From Nostoc desertorum CM1-VF14 (lineage in GTDB: Bacteria; Cyanobacteriota; Cyanobacteriia; Cyanobacteriales; Nostocaceae), in contig JAHHHR010000009.1 in the NCBI GenBank assembly GCA_019359245.1, forward strand, positions 110,768 through 174,767: 64,000 nucleotides of DNA, written 5' to 3'. The translations under genes and the position numbers were made by a program. The notes beneath the pieces were generated by a model. The model made no database searches. It was not told the DNA's origin and was given only the letters and a program-made list of their open reading frames with translations. Position 1 is the stretch's first letter. Each line of letters begins with the position of its first letter. Positions 16,942 to 26,300 of the stretch are shown here, piece by piece.

Positions 16942-17916
16942 TTACCTCCAGAATAGGTTAATTCCGTAGAGATATAACGGAATTCCCACAATAATATTGA
17001 ACGGGAATGTTACTGCTAGAGCGGTTGAAACATACAGGCTGGGATTTGCTTCGGGAACAGTCATTCGCATAGCCGCAGGAACAGCAATGTAAGAAGCACT
17101 GGCACACAATACAGCGAATAACAGCGAATCTCCGCGAGGCATACCGATCAATTTGGCAATTACCAACCCAATGCCTGCATTGAGTATAGGAATTAGTATG
17201 GCAAATAAAATTAGGAAAACTCCGGTTTTTTGCAAGTCTTTAATTCTTCTGGCAGCGACTAATCCCATATCTAGTAAAAAGAAAGTGAGAACGCCATAAA
17301 ATAACCCTTGAGTAAAGGGTTCTAATACGTGCCAACCGCGTTCTCCTGTCAAGACACCGATAAAGAGACTACCGACTAATAGAAAAACTGAACTATTAAG
17401 AAATGCTTCTTGCAAAACTTCCGGCCACGATAAGTCCCGCTTTCCATCGACGGCGAATATATTCACCAAAATTAGACCAACTATAATCGCTGGAGATTCC
17501 ATCAGGGCAAGGGCTGCCACCATGTAACCATCAAAAGGAATGCCAAGCTCAGTCAAAAAAGCGCTAGCCGTGATGAAGGTGACGGCACTGATAGAACCGT
17601 AAGTTGCTGCGATTGCAGCCGCATCGTAAGTATCCAATTTCCACTTCAGGATAAAAAAGGTGTAAATTGGAACAACACAAGCCATCATCATTGCTGCTGC
17701 GAGTGTTAGAACGACTTCCTGAGTTACACCGCTTTTGATTAGTTCTACCCCTCCCTTAAAACCAATGGCAAACAGCAGATACAACGAAAAGAGTTTGGGC
17801 ATTGGTGCGGGAATTTCTAAATCAGACTTGACAAAAACAGCAATCATGCCTAAAAAGAAAAACAGGATTGGCGGATTCAAAATGTTGGATACAATTAAGC
17901 TGATATCCATATCCAC
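16942..17916 (-). CDS. sbtA: Sodium-dependent bicarbonate transporter
   Basis: This 324-residue integral membrane protein has about ten hydrophobic helices and matches SbtA, the high-affinity Na+/HCO3- symporter of the carbon-concentrating mechanism in the plasma membrane. Recognisable segments include FAIGFKGGVEL, AATYGSISAVTFITA and the mirrored half ASASYIAVPAAMRMTVPEANPS. AAGGAGGAG precedes the ATG. It heads the sbtA-sbtB-carbonic anhydrase operon. The family is normally induced by low CO2 through LysR-type regulators, but I could not assign an operator upstream. Confidence 0.93.
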   Translation of the reverse strand: MDMDISLIVSNILNPPILFFFLGMIAVFVKSDLEIPAPMPKLFSLYLLFAIGFKGGVELIKSGVTQEVVLTLAAAMMMACVVPIYTFFILKWKLDTYDAAAIAATYGSISAVTFITASAFLTELGIPFDGYMVAALALMESPAIIVGLILVNIFAVDGKRDLSWPEVLQEAFLNSSVFLLVGSLFIGVLTGERGWHVLEPFTQGLFYGVLTFFLLDMGLVAARRIKDLQKTGVFLILFAILIPILNAGIGLVIAKLIGMPRGDSLLFAVLCASASYIAVPAAMRMTVPEANPSLYVSTALAVTFPFNIIVGIPLYLYGINLFWR

Positions 17917-18402
17917 TCCTCCTTGTATTGGTTAAACCTGAAATTAAAGAAATTTTTCATCTTTAAAAATTTAACGGTTGAATCATGATGTACTGTGTAT
18001 TGCTACCCTATCTCAATTGGGTACTCAAGGAGTGAATAGTCCTATTGGTGACAATACTTATTCGTTAGGTATTACAGCGTTTGTCAAGCAAATAAACTAC
18101 ACGCTACGGAACATTGAGGTGTCCCTACGAAAATTTGTATAGTCAATTTATGTAGACGCGTTCGCGTAGCGTCTCGTAGAGAAGCGGCTTCCCGCAGGGT
18201 ATTGCCCCTACTATTGACAACAGAACAAGTTAAAGATTGCCCAATATTTTTATAATTTTTGCTTCCCCGTCGCTGATTTTACGACACAACGCGCAGGAAT
18301 AACTGGTCGCTAACTTATCTACATAGAAAAGTTAACGTATTGTCGTGGCAATTCATTAATTGCCACAATACAAACCTTGTCTAAATGGCAGTATTTTTAT
18401 AT
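17917..18402. other. Upstream region of sbtA with dispersed repeat and stem-loop
   Basis: A dispersed repeat (TAGACGCGTTCGCGTAGCGT ... CCCGCAGGG) occupies 18151-18204. A perfect 9-bp hairpin GTGGCAATT/AATTGCCAC lies at 18345-18366 near the end of the toxin gene and may be its transcription end. The sbtA promoter should lie in 17935-18150, but I see no clear boxes. Confidence 0.5.
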
Positions 18403-18810
18403 TTACAACAATTTAGTAAATCCCGCTTGCTCAAAATGACGGTCAGATGTAAAGGCTTGAGTAATCCCCTCCTGTGTCATCACCGCAAAGCTAATACAGT
18501 CAGTTAATCCCCAATCTTTATCAGGACGCTGGCTATATAACATCCAACCTTCATCCAGCAATTTTTGATCGAAAGGGATAATTTGCACACTTTTTAAAAC
18601 TCTCAAACTGTTGATGAAAGCAACTGTCTGAATACGGCTGACTGGTGTACACAGAGCATCTGCAACCTCCAATAGTACAAACTCTTTTGTCACTAAAAGC
18701 GTTTCTAAGCGCAGAAGTCTATCCATTACCTCACTTCCCTGGTGATGAAGATTATCCCTAACATTAAGAAGGGCAATCCAGGCGGCTGTATCTACAAAAA
18801 CTTTCGTCAA
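18403..18810 (-). CDS. PIN-domain ribonuclease toxin
   Basis: This 135-residue PIN nuclease has the acidic residues expected at the active site: Asp in VFVDTAAWIALL, Glu in LLEVADAL, Asp in GLTDCISFAVM and Asp in FTSDRHFEQAGF. VapC-type toxins cut RNA, often tRNA or rRNA. Its start is two bases after the stop of a small upstream gene, the antitoxin, as usual for type II toxin-antitoxin pairs. The N-terminal FVDTAAWIAL form is typical of cyanobacterial PIN proteins. Confidence 0.87.
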   Translation of the reverse strand: MTKVFVDTAAWIALLNVRDNLHHQGSEVMDRLLRLETLLVTKEFVLLEVADALCTPVSRIQTVAFINSLRVLKSVQIIPFDQKLLDEGWMLYSQRPDKDWGLTDCISFAVMTQEGITQAFTSDRHFEQAGFTKLL

Positions 18811-18812
18811 GG

Positions 18813-19064
18813 TTATGATTCTCGCTTTGGCATTCCATAGAGATAATGGTCATGCTGGTGTGCCAAATCGTCAATATCTGTATCAACTGCACAGTTTTTA
18901 ATCAACTGCCTCAGTTTATCCCAATCGGAGTCTTCTGGCATTGCTGGCTCAGGTGTGCGGTTTTCTTCTACAAAGACAATTATAACTGACTGCCCCTCAT
19001 GCCCTTCAATTGGTTCATTAGGATGAACCACACCGTTTTGAAATGTGCCTTTGACTGACAGCAT
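18813..19064 (-). CDS. Antitoxin paired with PIN toxin
   Basis: This 83-residue protein has an N-terminal beta-strand region (VKGTFQNGVVHPNEPIEG then VIIVFVEE) like a small AbrB-like or DUF-type antitoxin, and a C-terminal acidic tail that would neutralise the toxin. It lies immediately upstream of and co-directional with the PIN gene. The DNA-binding fold is inferred from context rather than from a firm motif. Confidence 0.7.
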   Translation of the reverse strand: MLSVKGTFQNGVVHPNEPIEGHEGQSVIIVFVEENRTPEPAMPEDSDWDKLRQLIKNCAVDTDIDDLAHQHDHYLYGMPKRES

Positions 19065-19221
19065 AGCTTTTTCTTGCTTCTACATAAATCATGATAGAGT
19101 ACCATTCTGGTTAAGAATATTGCCATACAATCTTTATTAACCAAGTTTCGTTAAGATATTGTAACCTGGGCAATAGCAACTCTCTATTGATGTGACGCCA
19201 GGCAATCGCTTTTTCACATCC

Positions 19222-21543
19222 ATGACAACAACCATCGACTTTCTCAGTCACCTTAACCCTAGCCAACGTCAAGCTGTCGAACATTACTGCGGCCCGTTGC
19301 TAGTTGTTGCTGGCGCAGGTTCCGGTAAAACACGAGCGCTGACTTATCGCATTGCCAATCTAATTCTAAAACACCGTGTTGATCCAGAAAATATCCTGGC
19401 GGTTACTTTTACCAACAAAGCCGCACGGGAAATGAAAGAGCGGATTCAACGGCTGTTCGCTGAACAGCTGGCGATGAAACAACACGGACAGCGTTTTGAT
19501 TTGTTGACTGAATACCAACAAACGCAATTGCGATCGCAAGTTTACAAAAACACGATCAAAGATTTATGGTGTGGCACTTTCCACAGTCTATTTTCTCGGA
19601 TTCTCCGCTTTGATATTGAAAAATATGTAGACGAAAAAGGACGGCGTTGGAATCGTAATTTCTCTATCTTTGATGAATCAGATGTGATGACTCTGATTAA
19701 AGAAATCGTCAATAAACAGCTTAATTTAGACGATAAAAAATTTGATGCTCGCTCTGTCCGCTACGCTATTAGTAACGCTAAAAACCAAGGTTTATCGCCC
19801 CAAGAATTTGAGCAAGATCAACCCAATTATCGCGGGAGGGTGATTGCCCAAGTCTACAGTTTATATCAAGATAAGTTAGCAGAAAATAACGCTCTCGACT
19901 TTGACGATCTAATTCTCGTACCAACTAGATTATTTCAGCAAAACGAGCAAGTCTTGGGTTACTGGCATCGCAAGTTTTGCCATATCCTCGTAGATGAATA
20001 TCAGGATACTAACCGCACTCAGTATCAACTTATTCATTTATTGGTTACTAATGGCGAAACCAGAAAGAGCGAATGGGAATGGCAAAATCGCTCAGTTTTC
20101 GTTGTCGGCGATGCCGATCAATCAATTTACAGCTTTCGGATGGCAGATTTCACCATCTTGCTGGGATTTCAGGAAGACTTTGGTGATGGTTTAGTAGATG
20201 ATGACACCCGAACGATGGTTAAGCTGGAAGAAAACTATCGTTCTTGTGAAAACATTCTGCAAGCGGCTAATGAATTAATTGAAAATAACACCCAACGGAT
20301 TGATAAAGTCCTCAAACCAACGCGGGGGCCGGGTGAGCAGATTACTTGTCACAAAGCCGATGAAGAACTGGCAGAAGCGGCATTTGTGATTAATCAAATT
20401 AGCACTTTAGAACAGCAAAATCCAGAGTTAAGCTGGGGTAGTTTTGCCATACTTTATCGGACGAATGCCCAATCTCGACCTTTTGAAGAATTGTTGGTGA
20501 AATATCAAATTCCTTACACAGTTGTGGGAGGAATGAGATTTTACGATCGCAAAGAAATTAAAGATGTGATTGCGTATTTAAGAGCGATCGCTAATCCATC
20601 TGATACAGTCAGTTTATTACGAGTCATCAATACTCCCCGGCGGGGAATTGGCAAAACTACTATTGATGCTTTGGTGAACGCTTCCCAACAACTAGGCACA
20701 ACCTTGTGGGAAATACTCAGCGATGAAACATCAGTTAATACATTAGCTGGACGGGCAACAAAAGCTGTAAATAGCTTTGCCGAAATGATTAGCCGTTGGC
20801 AAGGACAAATTGGCACGCTTCCCGTGACTGAGGTTTTGCAAGGAATACTAGAAGATTCTGGTTATGTTCAAGACTTGATGAGTCAAGGCACAGATGAAGC
20901 CACAGATCGGGTACAAAACGTCCAGGAACTTTACAACGCTGCACTGCAATTTCAAGAAGAAAACGAAGAGGTTTCCCTGCGAGACTTTCTGAGTAGCGCC
21001 GCCCTCAGTTCCGATTTGGATAATTTAAAAGAAGGACAAACAGCCGTTTCTTTGATGACTTTGCACGCTTCCAAAGGTTTGGAATTTCCCGTAGTGTTTT
21101 TAGTGGGATTAGAGCAAGGGCTATTTCCCGGCTACCGTTCGCTGGGCGATCCTGCATCTTTGGAAGAAGAACGCCGCCTATGTTATGTGGGGATTACTCG
21201 CGCCCAAGAAAGGTTGTATATATCACACGCGCGGGAACGGCGTTTGTATGGTTCTCGTGAACCCGCCATGCGATCGCAATTTCTCGACGAATTACCAGAA
21301 GAATTATTATCCACTCAACGCCTGAGCCGTCAAAGTTATACTAAAAGTGCCTCTACTCCGAATGGAAAGCAAGACACGAAGCAGAATTGGCAAGTAGGCG
21401 ATCAAGTATTACATAAAACTTTTGGAGTTGGTGAAATTACCCATGTTTTCGGAACTGGTAGTAAGATGTCTGTGGCAATTAAATTTGATAGCTTGGGACA
21501 AAAAATTGTCGACCCTAGAGTAGCGCAGTTGCAACGAGTTTAA
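19222..21543 (+). CDS. pcrA: UvrD/PcrA-type 3'-5' DNA helicase
   Basis: This 773-residue superfamily 1 helicase acts in DNA repair and plasmid or replication-fork processing. Motif Q/I is visible as LNPSQRQAV and GAGSGKT, motif II as VDEYQDTN, motif III as GDADQSIYSFR, motif IV as EENYRS, motif V as TLHASKGLEF and motif VI as VGITRAQERLY. The C-terminus has the small Tudor-like domain (GDQVLHKTFGVGEITHVFG) that contacts RNA polymerase in PcrA. I choose ATG 19222 (MTTTIDFLSHLN); an in-frame start ten codons upstream is less convincing. Confidence 0.95.
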   Translation: MTTTIDFLSHLNPSQRQAVEHYCGPLLVVAGAGSGKTRALTYRIANLILKHRVDPENILAVTFTNKAAREMKERIQRLFAEQLAMKQHGQRFDLLTEYQQTQLRSQVYKNTIKDLWCGTFHSLFSRILRFDIEKYVDEKGRRWNRNFSIFDESDVMTLIKEIVNKQLNLDDKKFDARSVRYAISNAKNQGLSPQEFEQDQPNYRGRVIAQVYSLYQDKLAENNALDFDDLILVPTRLFQQNEQVLGYWHRKFCHILVDEYQDTNRTQYQLIHLLVTNGETRKSEWEWQNRSVFVVGDADQSIYSFRMADFTILLGFQEDFGDGLVDDDTRTMVKLEENYRSCENILQAANELIENNTQRIDKVLKPTRGPGEQITCHKADEELAEAAFVINQISTLEQQNPELSWGSFAILYRTNAQSRPFEELLVKYQIPYTVVGGMRFYDRKEIKDVIAYLRAIANPSDTVSLLRVINTPRRGIGKTTIDALVNASQQLGTTLWEILSDETSVNTLAGRATKAVNSFAEMISRWQGQIGTLPVTEVLQGILEDSGYVQDLMSQGTDEATDRVQNVQELYNAALQFQEENEEVSLRDFLSSAALSSDLDNLKEGQTAVSLMTLHASKGLEFPVVFLVGLEQGLFPGYRSLGDPASLEEERRLCYVGITRAQERLYISHARERRLYGSREPAMRSQFLDELPEELLSTQRLSRQSYTKSASTPNGKQDTKQNWQVGDQVLHKTFGVGEITHVFGTGSKMSVAIKFDSLGQKIVDPRVAQLQRV

Positions 21544-21562
21544 AGATAAACTCACAAGCCAT

Positions 21563-21601
21563 AGATGCCCGACTTATTTTAAAAGTCGGGCATCTTATTT
21601 T
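21563..21601 (+). terminator. Terminator of pcrA
   Basis: AGATGCCCGACTT at 21563-21575 pairs perfectly with AAGTCGGGCATCT at 21583-21595 around a 7-base loop and is followed by TATTTTT. This is a textbook intrinsic terminator 20 bases after pcrA. The convergent gene behind it ends at 21602. Confidence 0.9.
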
Positions 21602-21895
21602 TCATATTTCAACTTCTTCAAAGTGTTCAACAGTGGGAAATGGCTCATAAAAATGATGCAGAAGTTTTTTCCACTCTTGATATTTAACAGAACTTCTAAA
21701 TCCAACAGTATGAGATTCTAAAGTTTCCCATCTCACAAGTAATAAATATTTACTTTGGTCTTCTATACATCTATGCAATTCATGGGACAAATATCCATCC
21801 ATTGAGGAAATAATTTTAGAAGCTTTTTTGAAAGAATCTTCAAAATCAGATTCTAGACCAGGTTTAACAGGAAGCATTACTGCCTCAATAATCAT
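21602..21895 (-). CDS. Antibiotic-biosynthesis-monooxygenase-like (ABM) protein
   Basis: This 97-residue protein starts at MIIEAVMLPVKPG (an ATG six codons upstream is also open). It has the dimeric ferredoxin-like ABM fold: strand with VKPGLESDFEDSFKKAS, then SMDGYLSHELHRCIED, then KYLLLVRWETLESHTVGFRS. Family members include quinol monooxygenases and heme-degrading or stress proteins, and the substrate cannot be predicted. It is followed by the CrtI-like gene upstream on the same strand, with a 60-base gap. Confidence 0.78.
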   Translation of the reverse strand: MIIEAVMLPVKPGLESDFEDSFKKASKIISSMDGYLSHELHRCIEDQSKYLLLVRWETLESHTVGFRSSVKYQEWKKLLHHFYEPFPTVEHFEEVEI

Positions 21896-21954
21896 AAACT
21901 TTTGCCGCTTCAATTTAACTAATTGCTGTGAAGTCAGGTTGTTTCTTGGCTGTC

Positions 21955-23448
21955 TCAGGTTAACGGGAAATCTTGGTTAATAAACCCAGCAGCACTGCGT
22001 GTTGCTTCTAAGATTGTGAGTAATCCACTTCCTGGGTGAACTGCACCACCAATCCAGTACAATCCACTAATATTTTCAGAACGAATTGGAGGGCGAAATG
22101 GCCCAAGTTGGCTCCAATTGTGGCTGAGATTAAACACAGCACCCAAATGAACTAGATAATCATCGCGCCAAGTTGATGCTGTATAGCACCTCTGGGTGAC
22201 AATATGTTGCTCAATATTGTCATATCCTAGTAAACTTAGACGTTTAAGAATAAAGTCTTGGTAGCTTTTTTGTTTAATATCCCAGTCAACAGCATAAGAA
22301 GTATTTGGAATTGGCACTAACACATATAATGTGCTATGTCCATCTGGTGCATTACTGGGATCTATAATTGTTGGATTGCAGACATAAATCGGCGGATCAG
22401 TTTCATCTAATGCAGAATCATCTACCCAAGGGCGATCGCGTCGTCGAATCTGTTCTGATAAATAGATTTGATGATGTGGTAAGTCTTCGTAGCGGCGATT
22501 TATACCTAAATAGAGCATGAAGGTAGAGCATGAAAATTGCATTTGGTTAAGCTTGCGGTCAGTGTAGCGACCTCGTGCTGAAGTTGGTAGCAAATGACGA
22601 ATAGCGTATCCAAAGTCAGCATTGATCACTACTGCATCAAAATTTAGGCGCTCACCACCTGCTAATTCAATACCACGCGTCTGCCCCTGCTCAATCCAGA
22701 CTTGATGTACTGGACAATTGAGGTGAATTTGCACGCCCAAATCTTGAGCAGCCTTGCCCAACCCCTGCGCCAATGCCCGGAATCCTCCCAATGGGTGCCA
22801 TACTCCTTGGGCAAATTCCAAAAATGGAATCAGACTGAATACACTCGCTGCCACAGTAGGATGCATTCCCAAATATTTCGAGGGATAGCTGAGAGCATAG
22901 ACTAAACGCTCATCCTGGAAAAATCGCCAAAAGTGTTGATATAAGCTTTCCCAAGGACGAAATGAAACTAGAGAGACAATTTCATTCCAACGCAAGTAAC
23001 CCAATAGAGATCGTACAGGACTGCCTAGATAAGGTTTATAGCCCAATTGATATTTACGGATATGCTCTGTGTACCAGCGCTCAAATGCTAATGGTAAATC
23101 TGAACGCAGGTTTGCCAATTGTGTTTTAAAGGCTCCTAAATCCGAGGTTAAATCCAGTTGTGTGCCATCCCAAAATCGAATGCGAGTATAAGGTTCCAAT
23201 CTTTTGAGTTGAACATAGTCAGCAAAATTTAAGCCAGCTTCCTGAAAAAGCTCTTCATATAGGTGTGGCAGTTGGAGAATAGTCGGCCCTGTATCAAAAG
23301 CGTATGAATCGACTTCTAAGCCACGCATCCGCCCACCTATACGTTCAGCTGCCTCAAATATTTGCACTTGATACCCTAGTCCAGCAAGACGGATAGCTGT
23401 GGCTAGACCACCAGGACCGGCTCCGACAATTGCAATTTTTTTAGACAT
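21955..23448 (-). CDS. CrtI-type phytoene-desaturase-family oxidoreductase
   Basis: This 497-residue FAD protein has an N-terminal Rossmann motif VGAGPGGLATAIRLA and the following IFEAAERIGGRM. The C-terminal signature GLYWIGGAVHPGSGLLTILE is typical of carotenoid desaturases, isomerases and ketolases of the CrtI/CrtO/CrtD group. Most cyanobacteria use CrtP/CrtQ for desaturation, so this is likely an accessory carotenoid enzyme; the substrate is unknown. I choose the second ATG (MSKKIAIV) because AGGAG lies ten bases upstream of it. The first ATG overlaps the TetR stop as ATGA. The neighbouring TetR gene is probably its regulator. Confidence 0.82.
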   Translation of the reverse strand: MSKKIAIVGAGPGGLATAIRLAGLGYQVQIFEAAERIGGRMRGLEVDSYAFDTGPTILQLPHLYEELFQEAGLNFADYVQLKRLEPYTRIRFWDGTQLDLTSDLGAFKTQLANLRSDLPLAFERWYTEHIRKYQLGYKPYLGSPVRSLLGYLRWNEIVSLVSFRPWESLYQHFWRFFQDERLVYALSYPSKYLGMHPTVAASVFSLIPFLEFAQGVWHPLGGFRALAQGLGKAAQDLGVQIHLNCPVHQVWIEQGQTRGIELAGGERLNFDAVVINADFGYAIRHLLPTSARGRYTDRKLNQMQFSCSTFMLYLGINRRYEDLPHHQIYLSEQIRRRDRPWVDDSALDETDPPIYVCNPTIIDPSNAPDGHSTLYVLVPIPNTSYAVDWDIKQKSYQDFILKRLSLLGYDNIEQHIVTQRCYTASTWRDDYLVHLGAVFNLSHNWSQLGPFRPPIRSENISGLYWIGGAVHPGSGLLTILEATRSAAGFINQDFPLT

Positions 23449-23459
23449 AGATAAACTCC

Positions 23460-24134
23460 TCATTTACTTGGGCAATCGATACTGTCAGGAAAGAGTGGTT
23501 GAAGATAACCAATCAAAACTTGTTTAGTCTGTGCTACTAGTTGCCGTCGTAAGTGATCGTCTTGGACGAGCGACATTAACTGAAGCGCCCCCGCAATTTC
23601 TACACTGACTAAAGCTACTAAATGCCGTTGTTGTGAATTCATTTGCGGTTGCCGTAAAGCAAAGAAGTTATCTAATTGCTCTACAATCTCATGGTCAACT
23701 CGCTGATTTACTGCCTGTAATTCGCTAGATATTCGCGATCGCAGCATAGTTACCCGACAACCTGGTTGAGTAGTATAAAATTTATCAAAGTCTTCAATTG
23801 CTTCACTCAACAACATTGCTAAGGGGTAATTAATCGTTGAGGGATTAAACCTAGCCGCAAATAACTCTCGCATTTGCTGTGCATATCGCTCTGATAGCGC
23901 ATGAACAATAGCCTCCTTGTCAGGAAAAAAGCGGTAGAGTGAACCAATTGAGATATTTGCCTGCTTTACAATCAATTCGGTTGAAACCGCTTCATAGCCA
24001 ACTTCTTCCAATAACTGAGCAGCTATATCCAAGATTTGATTGACCCGTTGGCGACTGCGGGTTTGTTGCGGTAATCGACGAAGTGTTTCGGGATTGTGAA
24101 TCCTGGAAGACATGAATTGGTTAGGAGCAAACAC
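23460..24134 (-). CDS. TetR-family transcriptional regulator
   Basis: This 224-residue protein has an N-terminal TetR helix-turn-helix: RVNQILDIAAQLLEEVGYEAVSTELIVKQANISIGSLYRFFPDKEA. The C-terminal ligand domain is not assignable. It lies directly upstream of and co-directional with the CrtI-like gene with only 11 bases between them, so the two form an operon in which TetR probably represses its own promoter. Start ATG 24134; an ATG seven codons later (MSSRIHNPE) is an alternative. Confidence 0.87.
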   Translation of the reverse strand: MFAPNQFMSSRIHNPETLRRLPQQTRSRQRVNQILDIAAQLLEEVGYEAVSTELIVKQANISIGSLYRFFPDKEAIVHALSERYAQQMRELFAARFNPSTINYPLAMLLSEAIEDFDKFYTTQPGCRVTMLRSRISSELQAVNQRVDHEIVEQLDNFFALRQPQMNSQQRHLVALVSVEIAGALQLMSLVQDDHLRRQLVAQTKQVLIGYLQPLFPDSIDCPSK

Positions 24135-24771
24135 GAGCAGATATCATGTTACCACTATCAAACGCGACAATTATTCATTTTTTTGGAGACGGTGTTCTTT
24201 CCTCTTTGCACCGATGACCTCAGCCCCTGTGCTCCTTCTACCCCTCAAGCTTGTGAGAAATGCGGAACTGGCAAATTCTCATACTATTTCTTTATGAAGC
24301 TGTGCCAATTTTTTTGGCTTGTTATTTCTTCCTTTGTTTGTGTCCTACCTTGCAGGAAGCATCGTTTCTTTAAAAATTGTTAGAGAAACTTTATCAAATC
24401 CTTGCACAAAAGGCTCTCCACTGCCATATCACCCTGGAAATTAACAGAACTCTACCACGAATCTCCATAAGTTTTTGGCGATTGTTGTAATAAATGCGAC
24501 CTATTTCAGAATATTTACTGAAGTTACTCCCTTATATAAAGGTTAGTTTTAATACATGAGTTCCCAAGGCTCAGTTACACCGCGTACAACAAGTTCGACT
24601 AAGTTGTTACATTGGTTCCCCTAAGTTAAGGGGTAAACCTACTAAAGTTTCAACCAATTCAAGTTTGACCACTCAACAAACGCAGAGAAGACAGGAAATG
24701 TCTCCGGCTTTGCGCTGTTTCTTGCTGAGAACGTACTACCAATTCCCCTTACACATATTCGGAGTAAAACA
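24135..24771. other. Intergenic region, divergent promoters
   Basis: This 637-base region lies between the TetR operon and the beta-helix gene. A small hairpin CCCCTAAGTTAAGGGG lies near 24618-24633. Open frames here are short and lack protein-like composition. GGAG precedes the ATG at 24772. Confidence 0.45.
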
Positions 24772-25935
24772 ATGGCTGGCAAAACATACTACGTTTCTGG
24801 AACAGGTAATGATAAAAATGATGGCTCGAACGAGAAAGCCGCATTTCGCACCCTCCAAAAAGCTGGGGACTTGGTAGCCGCAGGTGATACCGTCTATGTG
24901 ATGAATGGTACTTACACAAATCCTTATGCGAATATTTTAAGTATCGCGAATAAAAATGGTAGTGCCAATGCGCCGATTACTTTTAAAGCATTGTCAGGAC
25001 ATAACCCAGTTTTAGCTACAGATAAACATAATTGGAATGCCATTTCAATCACTGGTTCTTCTTATATTAATATTGAAGGATTGACTCTCAAAGGTGCGCG
25101 AGACAAAATCACACTAGCTTACGCGCTCAAAGAAAAGACAAATCTAAATAATCCCGCCACCTCTGGGAATGGCATCAACATTACTTATAGTGAAGAAGGT
25201 TCCAAAAAGCGCTCGCATCATATCACAATTGAAGGCAACAATATTTCCAAGTTTCCCGGTGGTGGAATTGCAGCCATTGAAGCAGATTACATTACCGTAA
25301 AAAATAACGTTGTCTCTGGAAATTCCTGGTACTCACCTTTTGGAACTCAGGGAATCTCAGTGTTGCACCTGTGGAATTCTGATAAAAATACCAAAGATTA
25401 CAAAGTAGTTATTGAAGGCAATACTGTTTTCGATAATAAGCAATTGGTTCCTTACTATGTCGTAGGAAAAATTACTGAAGGGCATGGCGTAATGGTTGAC
25501 CGTGCCTATATCGGTAACGATTCCTATAAAGGAAAAGTCCTAATCAGCGATAATCTAATCTACAAGAATGGTGGTTCAGGTATCCAACTTTTCAGAGCGG
25601 ATAATCCCATAGATGTCTTGCACAACACGACCTACAAAAACTCTCAAGTCTTGACAACAGGTGAAATATTCATTAACAAAGCCAATGACGTAGATGTTGA
25701 AGACAGTATCTTTTTCGGGAAAGGTGGACAAGCCATTAACCCCATCTCCAAAGCTACAGGTTTCTCTTTTGAAGATAACCTTGTTTACAACGGCAGTTTC
25801 AAAAATACAGGAAGCGGAAGCGGTAACATCATTGGGCAAGACCCTTTATTTGTTAACCCAGCAAGCGGTAACTTTGATTTACAAGCCTTAAGCCCTGCAA
25901 TTATAGGAGGAACAACATTAGGAATTATCGATTAG
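24772..25935 (+). CDS. Right-handed parallel beta-helix protein
   Basis: This 387-residue protein begins KTYYVSGTGNDKNDGSNEKA, the usual start of pectate-lyase-like or DUF1565 beta-helix proteins, followed by AFRTLQKAGDLVAAGDTVYV. Repeated rungs follow (HHITIEGNNISKFPGGGIAA, DYITVKNNVVSGNSWYS, VVIEGNTVFDNKQ, VLISDNLIYKNGGSGIQLF). It ends in a LQALSPAIIGG motif. No Sec signal is evident before KTYYVSG, so export is uncertain. Likely roles are polysaccharide binding or cleavage in the sheath. GGAG lies 11 bases upstream of the ATG. Confidence 0.82.
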   Translation: MAGKTYYVSGTGNDKNDGSNEKAAFRTLQKAGDLVAAGDTVYVMNGTYTNPYANILSIANKNGSANAPITFKALSGHNPVLATDKHNWNAISITGSSYINIEGLTLKGARDKITLAYALKEKTNLNNPATSGNGINITYSEEGSKKRSHHITIEGNNISKFPGGGIAAIEADYITVKNNVVSGNSWYSPFGTQGISVLHLWNSDKNTKDYKVVIEGNTVFDNKQLVPYYVVGKITEGHGVMVDRAYIGNDSYKGKVLISDNLIYKNGGSGIQLFRADNPIDVLHNTTYKNSQVLTTGEIFINKANDVDVEDSIFFGKGGQAINPISKATGFSFEDNLVYNGSFKNTGSGSGNIIGQDPLFVNPASGNFDLQALSPAIIGGTTLGIID

Positions 25936-25970
25936 AGAGTAATTTACATTTATTGCTCCCCTTAAAATTT

Positions 25971-26102
25971 ATGACAAAGTACTACATTTCTGGAATAACT
26001 AATGTGTGGTACTGGATTGATTCTCCTCAACGTCTTATTTCAGTGATGCAAAATCTAAAAAACAACAAAAAACCCCATCATTCATACAGGTTGGGGGCAT
26101 AG
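25971..26102 (+). pseudogene. Fragment resembling a second beta-helix N-terminus
   Basis: A 43-codon frame begins MTKYYISGITNVWYW. The K-Y-Y-I-S-G start mirrors KTYYVSG of the preceding gene. After about ten residues the similarity is lost and the frame ends just before the IS630 remnant. It reads as the stump of a duplicated beta-helix gene disrupted by an insertion sequence. This is an inference from a short match. Confidence 0.35.
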
Positions 26103-26300
26103 ATAAAACATAGTATATTCCATGAGCTAGTGATTATTCTCGATAATGTCAGTTTCCATAGAAGAAAAGATATCTTAGCTCAGATTGAGGTAGAAATGCC
26201 AAATATTATCCGAGAATTATTACCAGAGTATAGTCCAGATTATAATTTAATTAATTAGTTTGGCATTCAGCAAAAGCTCAATACTTATTACGGTTGATTT
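26103..26300 (+). mobile_element. IS630-family transposase remnant
   Basis: The frame 26103-26258 reads LVIILDNVSFHRRKDI then LLPEYSPDYNLIN before a stop. The Asp in LDNVSFH and the PEYSPDYN box match the second half of IS630-type DDE transposases. Beyond the stop, a frame starting one base earlier continues LVWHSAKAQYLL, which matches the family continuation, so a frameshift is present. Everything upstream of the second catalytic Asp is missing. This is an inactive 3' relic that ends inside the next gene's 3' end. Confidence 0.75.
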
